This document shows positions 7,642-11,940 of a stretch of 11,940 nucleotides of DNA, piece after piece. A program made the translations under genes and the position numbers. The stretch is from an uncultured Bacilli bacterium (GTDB taxonomy: Bacteria > Bacillota_I > Bacilli_A > RF39 > UBA660). The stretch spans positions 1 to 11,940 of the forward strand of contig CAJUKB010000035.1 of assembly GCA_910587325.1 (NCBI GenBank). The letters run 5' to 3'. Under the pieces are notes generated by a model, which did not search any database, was not told where the DNA came from, and saw only the letters and a list, made by a program, of their open reading frames with translations. The first letter of the stretch is position 1, and every line of letters starts with the position of its first letter.

Positions 7642-8027
7642 AAGAAGTTTAAAATAATGTCTTCTTCATCATTTCCTACAATACTAATGTATAATGAGAT
7701 GGCACCTCCGATTAGAAATAGAAGGGCTGCAACAAGTCCTGCATTTGCAATGAAAATTTGTTTTGGACTAGAATTGGAATCTAGTCTTTTTATATGCTTG
7801 TAATTGATATAAGCAAAATACAGGTAAATGATAAAAGTAACAATAAAAATTTCCGTATTAATCGTTCTAAAAATACTTTCATCTTTTTTGTTATGTTTTA
7901 TTAAATATTCTTTTTCATAGTGATTAGAAACGATAGCAAAGATTGCTAAAAAGATATATACAATCCATATATAATCTTCAATACGTACTTCATTAAACGT
8001 TTCACTATCTAAGCTATTATTTCCCAT
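7638..8027 (-). CDS. Small three-helix membrane protein, unknown function
   Basis: This 129-aa protein is not recognised. It has a short acidic N-terminus, then three hydrophobic segments (about 19-34, 58-76 and 90-115) with Lys-rich connecting loops, and an acidic tail GNDEEDIILNFF. It looks like an integral membrane protein with the N-terminus on one side and the C-terminus on the other. The stop codon overlaps that of the convergent deacetylase (shared TTAG at 7638-7641), leaving no room for a separate terminator. No good Shine-Dalgarno precedes the start (ATG at 8025-8027), and no other Met is available, so the start is moderately certain. The intact 130 codons with membrane composition support a real gene. 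Confidence 0.65.
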   Translation of the reverse strand: MGNNSLDSETFNEVRIEDYIWIVYIFLAIFAIVSNHYEKEYLIKHNKKDESIFRTINTEIFIVTFIIYLYFAYINYKHIKRLDSNSSPKQIFIANAGLVAALLFLIGGAISLYISIVGNDEEDIILNFF

Positions 8028-8077
8028 ATTAATTTGTATGCAATTAGTTTAAAATAAATTTTTTTGGAAAGTTAAAT

Positions 8078-8103
8078 AAAAAACGTACTTTTTTGTACGT
8101 TTT
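8078..8103 (-). terminator. Intrinsic terminator of tatD
   Basis: On the minus strand AAAACGTAC pairs with GTACGTTTT over an A6 loop, followed by a T6 run and then ATTTAAC. It lies 27 nt after the tatD stop codon and is a clear factor-independent terminator. Confidence 0.85.
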
Positions 8104-8130
8104 AACTGCTATAAAAGGAAAGAAACGAAA

Positions 8131-8886
8131 CTATTTCATTTTTTTAAACAATTTTCTTGTATTTTGGGTTGTGAGTATTTCTATTTCTTTATAGCTCATA
8201 CCTTTTATTTCCGCAAGTTTATGGATGATATAATGTATATTTTTTGATTCATTCATTTCATCTCTTAAAGGCTCAGGAGAAATATAAGGACTATCGGTTT
8301 CAACTAAAAATAAATCATTAGGGACTAGTTTTGCAACTTCAATAGATTTTTTTGCATTTTTATAAGTTATTCTTCCAGCAAAGGAAATATAATAACCATT
8401 ATAAATCAAATAGTGTAAATCTTCTAAATTTGGCTGAAAGCAATGAAAAACACACCCATATTTTGGTTTTTCATATTTTTCAAAAGTTTCTATTACCATT
8501 TTATTTAGATTGTTAGAGTGGATTATTACCGGTAAGTTAAGTTCATTAGCAATTATTATTTGCTGAATTAAATATTTTCTTTGTTCATTTAAATTGCTTT
8601 TTGTAGTGTCTAAGCCGATTTCACCTATAGCTACAATTTTACAATGATTTGCAAGTGTAAGTATAGAATTTATGTCTTGATTTTCTATGGATAAAGGATG
8701 AATTCCTATAGCAGAATAAAATTTAGGATTCTCTTTGGCAATTAAAATAGATTCTTTAGATGTATCAATATTAAGCCCGACATTTATGACGCTTTCAATG
8801 GAAGGGTTACTATTTATACTCATAATCTGTTTTTCTTTATTTGTTAAAACTAGATGATTAATATGCATATGGGAATCGATAGCCAT
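8131..8886 (-). CDS. tatD: TatD family metal-dependent hydrolase/DNase
   Basis: The 251-aa TIM-barrel amidohydrolase has full family length. Metal ligands are in place: DSHMH (His6, His8), GEIGLD (Glu89), IIHS (His123), FHCF (His148) and ETDSPY (Asp198). Members are 3'-5' exonucleases or endonucleases linked to DNA repair and turnover; in Bacilli they are often annotated YabD. The start ATG has AAGGAG eight bases upstream. No usable promoter lies between it and tRNA-Glu: the only -10-like TATACT (8901-8906) abuts the Shine-Dalgarno, which would put the start of transcription after it. It is therefore probably read from the tRNA promoter through the hairpin at 8911-8935. It ends at a strong terminator. 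Confidence 0.93.
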   Translation of the reverse strand: MAIDSHMHINHLVLTNKEKQIMSINSNPSIESVINVGLNIDTSKESILIAKENPKFYSAIGIHPLSIENQDINSILTLANHCKIVAIGEIGLDTTKSNLNEQRKYLIQQIIIANELNLPVIIHSNNLNKMVIETFEKYEKPKYGCVFHCFQPNLEDLHYLIYNGYYISFAGRITYKNAKKSIEVAKLVPNDLFLVETDSPYISPEPLRDEMNESKNIHYIIHKLAEIKGMSYKEIEILTTQNTRKLFKKMK

Positions 8887-8910
8887 TTTTATTACTCCTT
8901 AGTATATTAA

Positions 8911-8935
8911 AACTCAAACTTTTTGAGTTTGAGTT
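8911..8935 (-). terminator. Hairpin between tRNA-Glu and tatD (weak terminator or processing site)
   Basis: The arms AACTCAAACT and AGTTTGAGTT form a perfect 10-bp stem with a 5-nt loop. On the minus strand it is followed by TTAATATA, a poor T tract. It may end the tRNA transcript partially while allowing readthrough into tatD, or mark RNA processing. Confidence 0.55.
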
Positions 8936-8945
8936 CTATCAAATT

Positions 8946-9022
8946 TGGTGACCAGTACGGGATTCGGACCCGTGAATGCTGCCGTGAAAGGGCAGTGTGT
9001 TAAGCCGCTTCACCAACTGGCC
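8946..9022 (-). tRNA. tRNA-Glu (anticodon TTC)
   Basis: The minus strand folds as a full cloverleaf. The acceptor GGCCAGT pairs with ACTGGTC (one G-T pair), followed by discriminator A and an encoded CCA. The anticodon stem CTGCC/GGCAG holds the loop CTTTCAC, with anticodon TTC at 8986-8988. The T arm has GGTCCGAATCC, a C in place of the usual second T of TTC. It lies nine bases after tRNA-Ile, in the same transcript. Confidence 0.97.
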
Positions 9023-9031
9023 AAAACAAAA

Positions 9032-9108
<77 letters not shown>

Positions 9109-9127
9109 ATTTCGCTAGGACTATTTA

Positions 9128-9156
9128 ATTTTATCTTATTTTTAGTATTATTGCAA
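9128..9156 (-). promoter_or_regulatory. Promoter of the tRNA-Ile/tRNA-Glu(-tatD) operon
   Basis: On the minus strand, -35 TTGCAA (9151-9156) and -10 TAAAAT (9128-9133) are separated by 17 nt. The predicted start near 9121 gives a leader of about 12 nt before tRNA-Ile. Confidence 0.7.
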
Positions 9157-9201
9157 GTATTTTTTACTATATTCTATGCAGAATTTTAAAATACGTTTTC
9201 T

Positions 9202-9633
9202 TTAGTCAATTTTTCTTTTAATATGAATATCTAAATTTTTGATTTCTTCATATGTTTTTTCCACTTCTGCTTTAATTAGAGAAGTGTCATATTCTATCGC
9301 TTCTAAAACTTCTTCTACAGCAGCATCATAATCTCTTTTGTACTTTTCATTTAATGCATGCCAATTAATACCTGCAAAAAGACATACAATTTCTTTATTG
9401 AAACTTAACTTATTTTGTAACATTAAAATGGCAAGTACAGGGTATCCTGGATATCCTTGCCAAAAGGTTGCATTATCATTAGAAGCATAATCTTTACCAT
9501 TCCATTTAATTGTATAGTTTTTCTTTCCATCAGAAGAAGTTACAATAGCTTCGCTTTCTTGCATTGTAATTCTATTATCTGCAATACAAGTATATGCTTC
9601 ATAAATTTTAGCTATAGGAGGAAGTTTTATCAT
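9202..9633 (-). CDS. Uncharacterised soluble protein, 143 aa
   Basis: I cannot assign a function. The protein starts MIKLPPIAKIYEAYTCIADN and has a conserved-looking core (SNDNATFWQGYPGYPVLAILMLQ, broken here as SNDNATFWQG then YPGYPVLAIL) followed by GINWHALNEKYKRDY and a charged helical tail. There is no signal peptide or membrane helix, so it is probably cytoplasmic. An upstream GTG at 9642 adds three residues, but ATG 9633 is better: AGGTGA lies five bases before it and the GTG would be part of that site. A promoter with -35 TTGAAA and extended -10 lies directly upstream. It stands alone between the tRNA operon and the divergent methyltransferase gene. Confidence 0.75.
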   Translation of the reverse strand: MIKLPPIAKIYEAYTCIADNRITMQESEAIVTSSDGKKNYTIKWNGKDYASNDNATFWQGYPGYPVLAILMLQNKLSFNKEIVCLFAGINWHALNEKYKRDYDAAVEEVLEAIEYDTSLIKAEVEKTYEEIKNLDIHIKRKID

Positions 9634-9650
9634 TTTTATCACCTAAAAAT

Positions 9651-9679
9651 AAGATACCATGTAATTTTGTATATTTCAA
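9651..9679 (-). promoter_or_regulatory. Promoter of the 143-aa protein gene
   Basis: On the minus strand, -35 TTGAAA (9674-9679), a 17-nt spacer ending in TGG, and -10 TATCTT (9651-9656). The predicted start is near 9644, at the first base of the Shine-Dalgarno AGGTGA. Confidence 0.55.
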
Positions 9680-9693
9680 TACTTGTGTTAAAA

Positions 9694-9702
9694 TGAAATA
9701 AT
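9694..9702 (+). promoter_or_regulatory. Possible extended -10 promoter of the methyltransferase gene
   Basis: TGAAATAAT is a TGn-extended -10 with one mismatch (AATAAT). The matching -35 position is 9674-9679 (TTTCAA), the same bases that serve as TTGAAA for the divergent gene. The predicted start near 9709 falls at the Shine-Dalgarno AAGGGA (9708-9713). Confidence 0.35.
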
Positions 9703-9717
9703 AGAAGAAGGGATTAA

Positions 9718-10631
9718 ATGGAAAAAGAAAAAATTAAACTATTAAAAGATTTCATATGGTTAAGAAATAAAATTGATTTTGATTTTGTATTTGAACAAGA
9801 TTCTTTTCAAATAAGGATATAAAAAGATACTATCAAAAAACAAAATATTTGCTTTATCGGTTGGCTAGCAAAAAAGGGTATATGCATATTGGACTATCGG
9901 ATGATGGTAGTTGTATAAAAGGGAATCATTATCAAACTTATCAACTGGATAAAATAAATGAGTTATTAAAACAAAAGAATGCTACAAAGATATTAGAACT
10001 TGGGTGTGGACAAGGCGCAAATATGGCTTATTTAGCAAAGCAAAATCCAAATGCTTTTTTTATAGGATTGGATTTAAATCCTTCTTTAGATAAGAAAAAT
10101 AAAAAATATAATATTAAACTTTTAGAAGGCGATTATCATAACCTAGATAAAATAGAAGATAATTCTATAGATATTATCTATGCTATTGAAACATTATGCT
10201 ATTCCACTAATAAAAATCAAATCTTTAAAGAAGTAAATCGTGTTTTAAAAAAAGATGGTTTATTTATTGTTTTTGATGCTTATCTTGCTAAAGAACGTAA
10301 TCAGCTTTCAGAGATAGAATTAATAGGAGCTAAACTGGTAGAAAATGGCTATTATTTAAATGAATTTGAATACATAGGAAATCTTGATAAGTACATAAAC
10401 GAAAATGGGTTTTCTGTTGTAAAAGCGGAGAATATGAAGAAAAAAGTAATCAATCACTTAATAAGCTATCAAAAACGTATAGAACATTATTTTCGTTTTG
10501 GGCCATTTTTTAAACTCGCTTGTAAATTGGTTCCAAAAGAAGTTTTAGGAAATATTGTGCCGATTTATTTTATGGCAGATACAATAGAAATGGGTTTAAG
10601 CGTATACTATTTTCATATTTTGAAAAAGTAA
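9718..10631 (+). pseudogene. Class I SAM-dependent methyltransferase, frameshifted near its N-terminus
   Basis: ATG 9718 has a good Shine-Dalgarno (AAGAAGGGA, 9705-9713) and reads 34 codons to a stop at 9820. The main frame is open from 9795 to 10631 but has no ribosome binding site at its first start codons (TTG 9849). Joining the frames with a -1 step in TTTT (9804-9807) gives a smooth protein of about 304 aa: ...FEQDSF then SNKDIKRYYQKTKYLLYRL. The downstream part has SAM motif I (ILELGCGQGAN), GLDLNP, an acidic DYHNLDKIEDNSIDIIYAIE block and a FKEVNRVLKKDGLFIVFDA block, typical of Methyltransf_11 proteins. The substrate is unknown. The shift may be a mutation, an assembly error, or (less likely) recoding. 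If translation starts inside the long frame, the product lacks about 45 residues but keeps the SAM fold. Confidence 0.75.
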
Positions 10632-10679
10632 CATGTTTAACATCTAAATTAGAATTCAAAGTTATTAAATTTACATTTC

Positions 10680-11326
10680 TTATAATTTTTTCTTATTTAT
10701 TTCTAAGGTTTCTTTTAACTTTGTTTCTAACTTTATTTCTTTTTTTAGTGCATGAACAATTTCGGAGGCAGTAACTTTTCCAATCCCTTTTATACCATTT
10801 ATATTATCTGTTTTATCTCCTACAAGAGCTTTATATAAAATATAATCATTTGGCAAAATATTAAATTTTTCTTTAAAGGTTTCTATATCATAAAGAATAC
10901 TTTTCTTACCTCGAGGAACATATAAATATATATTTTTATCTAGTAATTGAAAAAGGTCTGTATCTGTAGAAACAATGATAAATTCTATGTCTTTTTTATA
11001 TTAGATGCGATGTAATCGTCAGCCTCGTTGTTCTGAACTTCAAAATAGGGAATTTCTAAATAAGTAAGCGTTTCTTTTATGTAAGGAAGTTGTGAAAAAG
11101 GATTTTCTTCTTCTAAAGCATTCGAAAAATCTTTACGATTTGTTTTGTAATTAGTATCATAACTTAAATTTGTTACTTTACTTGTTTCGCTATCAAAAAC
11201 AACATATAGGGAGTAGGGGCAGAATTCACTTACAAACTTTTTTAAACTGTCAATAAATCCTACTAATCCTTTGATTTCTTTTCCGTTCTTATTTTTAATT
11301 GAAATACAAGTAATTTTCTTGCAAAA
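10680..11326 (-). pseudogene. Relic of a stand-alone 5'-3' exonuclease (PolA N-domain/FEN type)
   Basis: On the minus strand one frame (11326 to about 10991) reads KNKNGKEIKGLVGFIDSL ... NNEADDYIASNIKK, then meets a stop at 10985-10987. The -1 frame continues DIEFIIVSTDTDLFQLLD ... ALVGDKTDN-INGIKGIGKVTA and stops at 10680-10682. These are metal-binding motifs of the 5' nuclease family (EADD, TDxDLxQL, GDxxDN) plus the helix-3-turn-helix GIKGIG. The join lies at A-AAA-AAG (10991-10997). The N-terminal block with the first catalytic Asp (the DGN-type motif) is missing: the frame meets a stop at 11327-11329 and no start codon is visible. Near the C-terminus, adding one A to an A6 run (10686-10691) would restore IIRNVNLITLNSNLD, so a further shift is likely. 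Broken in two or three places, it is probably non-functional; PolA may supply the activity. Confidence 0.8.
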
Positions 11327-11348
11327 TTATTTAAAACTATTATATAAT
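11319..11348 (+). promoter_or_regulatory. Promoter of the small membrane peptide transcript
   Basis: -35 TTGCAA (11319-11324), 18-nt spacer, -10 TATAAT (11343-11348). The predicted start is A11355. The -35 lies within the last open codons of the exonuclease relic on the other strand. Confidence 0.7.
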
Positions 11349-11355
11349 CCTATTA

Positions 11356-11381
11356 GGAACATCAGTTGTTGAGTGTCTACC
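11356..11381 (+). repeat. 5' arm of a long-range inverted repeat (transcript 5' end)
   Basis: GGAACA (11356-11361), TCAGTT (11362-11367) and GTTGAGTGTCTACC (11368-11381) pair in order with TGTTCC (11579-11584), AACTGA (11572-11577) and GGTAGACATTCAAC (11551-11564). That is 26 pairs including one G-U, with a single-base and a 7-base bulge on the 3' side. The arm begins one base after the predicted transcription start. Confidence 0.8.
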
Positions 11382-11413
11382 GAATCTCACAAAAGAGAGG
11401 AGGTTTGATAAAA

Positions 11414-11506
11414 ATGAAAACTAAGACTTTTATTTTAAAGGTTCTAAAGCTCATTGCTATCATTTTATTTCTCCTTATCATTATGATAGTAGTTATAAAA
11501 AAATGA
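11414..11506 (+). CDS. 30-aa single-helix membrane peptide, candidate type I toxin
   Basis: The reading frame has a strong Shine-Dalgarno, AGGAGG at 11398-11403, ten bases before ATG. The peptide has a basic N-terminus (MKTKTFILKVLK), one hydrophobic helix of about 16-18 residues (LIAIILFLLIIMIVVI), a KK end and a TGA stop. This is the composition of type I toxins such as Fst, BsrG or TxpA, but I recognise no specific family, so the toxin call is inference. Supporting context: own promoter, a 5' end able to pair with its own 3' end, a terminator at 11550-11591, and a strong convergent antisense promoter. The antisense terminator overlaps the last codons. Other possibilities are a small membrane regulator or a component of an ABC or kinase complex, but the RNA layout favours toxin-antitoxin. 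Confidence 0.72.
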   Translation: MKTKTFILKVLKLIAIILFLLIIMIVVIKK

Positions 11507-11534
11507 CACTTAATTCATCATTGAATTAAATGTC
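11505..11534 (-). terminator. Terminator of the antisense RNA
   Basis: The arms GACA-TTTAATTCA and TGAATTAAG-TGTC enclose a 4-nt loop. On the minus strand all 13 positions pair (one U-G), followed by A and T7. On the plus strand the same hairpin has an A/C mismatch and lacks a good T run, so it favours termination of the antisense strand. Confidence 0.8.
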
Positions 11535-11549
11535 CATCTAATTTTATTT

Positions 11550-11591
11550 GGGTAGACATTCAACTTGCAAAAACTGAATGTTCCCTTTTTT
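11550..11591 (+). terminator. Terminator of the peptide mRNA and 3' arm of the long-range repeat
   Basis: GGG (11550-11552) pairs with CCC (11583-11585), and ACATTCA (11556-11562) pairs with TGAATGT (11575-11581), separated by a small internal loop; a T6 run follows at 11586-11591. The same bases form the alternative long-range pairing with 11356-11381, so the two folds exclude each other. Confidence 0.7.
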
Positions 11592-11619
11592 ATTTTATGC
11601 AAGGTTCCTTGACATATTC

Positions 11620-11648
11620 ATAATAACATACTTATAGATTCTTGTCAA
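11620..11648 (-). promoter_or_regulatory. Strong promoter of the antisense RNA
   Basis: On the minus strand, -35 TTGACA (11643-11648, perfect), 17-nt spacer, -10 TATTAT (11620-11625, one mismatch) with a TGT extension (11626-11628). It scores better than the sense promoter, as expected for a labile antitoxin RNA. A perfect palindrome CAAGG-TT-CCTTG (11600-11611) lies just downstream of the predicted start. Confidence 0.75.
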
Positions 11649-11651
11649 AAA

Positions 11652-11670
11652 TTGCACAGATTTTGCACAG
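11652..11670. repeat. Direct repeat TTGCACAG x2 upstream of the antisense promoter
   Basis: TTGCACAG occurs at 11652-11659 and 11663-11670, 11 bp apart start to start (about one helical turn), beginning three bases upstream of the antisense -35. The arrangement resembles a tandem protein-binding site. The rest of the interval up to 11743 holds only an imperfect dyad, CAGAT...ATCTG at 11671-11696, and AT-rich sequence. Confidence 0.5.
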
Positions 11671-11743
11671 CAGATATCTTAATTACAATTAATCTGTTGG
11701 CATTAATTATATAAAAATTCCATAAATAAGGATAAATAACAAA

Positions 11744-11819
11744 TGGTGTCCCCTCAGGGACTTGAACCCTGGACCCACTGATTAAGAGTCAGTTGCTCTA
11801 CCAACTGAGCTAAGGAGAC
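11744..11819 (-). tRNA. tRNA-Lys (anticodon CTT)
   Basis: The minus strand begins GTCTCCTTAGCTCAGTTGG and ends AGGGGAC, discriminator A and an encoded CCA. The acceptor stem pairs fully (one G-U). The anticodon loop is CTCTTAA with anticodon CTT at 11784-11786, reading AAG. The T arm has GGTTCAAGTCC. A CTT tRNA is less essential than TTT, which must be elsewhere in the genome. Confidence 0.97.
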
Positions 11820-11838
11820 ATTTCTTTTTACGTTTTTC

Positions 11839-11847
11839 ATTATAACA
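11839..11847 (-). promoter_or_regulatory. Extended -10 promoter of tRNA-Lys
   Basis: On the minus strand TGTTATAAT is a perfect extended -10 (TATAAT at 11839-11844). No clear -35 is visible 17 bases upstream. The predicted start near 11832 gives a leader of about 12 nt. I see no other feature from here to the window end. Confidence 0.7.
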
Positions 11848-11940
11848 CAAAAATAAGAAAAGGTATATAGAAATTCATAAAAAACTAGGGCAACCGCATA
11901 AAAAAAGTCAATAAAAATTTTAAAAAGAAGAAAAATAAGA

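Larger units (their letters stand above)
11497..11613 (-). ncRNA. Candidate antisense antitoxin RNA, about 117 nt
   Basis: Predicted from the minus-strand promoter at 11620-11648 (start near 11613) to a terminator whose hairpin is 11505-11534 and whose T7 run is opposite 11497-11503. It is complementary to the last codons, the 3' untranslated region and the whole terminator of the peptide mRNA, the same 3'-overlap layout as RatA/TxpA and SR4/BsrG. Near its 5' end it contains a hairpin (the complement of the sense terminator) with a TTGCAA-containing loop that could start pairing with the sense RNA. No open reading frame of note is present. Existence of the RNA is inferred from sequence signals only. 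Confidence 0.65.

Noticed and set aside
7641..7667. Inverted repeat GAAGAAG ... CTTCTTC as a terminator between the convergent genes
   Set aside because: A 7-bp stem with a 13-nt loop inside the coding end of the minus-strand gene; no T run on the plus strand and only an interrupted one on the minus strand.
11609..11638. Plus-strand promoter TTGACA-18-TATAGA downstream of the peptide terminator
   Set aside because: The -10 is weaker than the overlapping minus-strand promoter, and no reading frame or RNA gene follows on the plus strand before the tRNA-Lys on the other strand.
11671..11696. Dyad CAGAT...ATCTG as terminator of tRNA-Lys
   Set aside because: Stem is imperfect and no T run follows on the minus strand.
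11820..11940. Further gene or RNA at the right end
   Set aside because: Apart from the tRNA-Lys promoter, the sequence is AT-rich with no open frame or stable hairpin that I can support.

Overview
This AT-rich window looks like chromosomal DNA of a low-GC Gram-positive bacterium (Bacillota, probably a gut-type member of the Bacilli; the exact order is inference). The genetic code is standard: Trp is read from TGG, and TGA closes at least two genes. Gene order (yqeG-yqeH), CCA-encoding tRNA genes and Shine-Dalgarno sites fit Bacilli. A peptidoglycan deacetylase argues for a walled cell rather than a wall-less mollicute.

Left part, plus strand (1-7641): an unidentified 158-aa protein; an HD-family protein whose metal ligands are mostly lost; YqeG (HAD phosphatase) overlapping YqeH (circularly permuted ribosome-assembly GTPase); MutL; a half-size type I ABC exporter; and a membrane-anchored polysaccharide deacetylase. 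Several of these genes have an extended -10 box ending only 6-8 nt before the Shine-Dalgarno, so they have very short leaders.

Middle part, mostly minus strand (7638-9633): a small three-helix membrane protein convergent with the deacetylase, a TatD nuclease that seems to be read from a tRNA-Ile/tRNA-Glu promoter, and an unidentified 143-aa protein.

Right part (9718-11940): a SAM methyltransferase gene broken by a -1 shift in a short T run, then a convergent 5'-3' exonuclease relic that lacks its N-terminus and has one or two shifts in T6 runs (A6 on its own strand). Next comes the most striking element, 11319-11648. A plus-strand transcript of about 237 nt encodes a 30-aa Lys-flanked single-helix membrane peptide behind a strong Shine-Dalgarno. 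Its first 26 nt can pair with its own 3' terminator region. A near-consensus minus-strand promoter drives an antisense RNA of about 115-120 nt across that 3' region, ending at a terminator that overlaps the peptide's last codons. This is the layout of a chromosomal type I toxin-antitoxin locus (as in BsrG/SR4 or TxpA/RatA), and I do not recognise the peptide. The window closes with a minus-strand tRNA-Lys.
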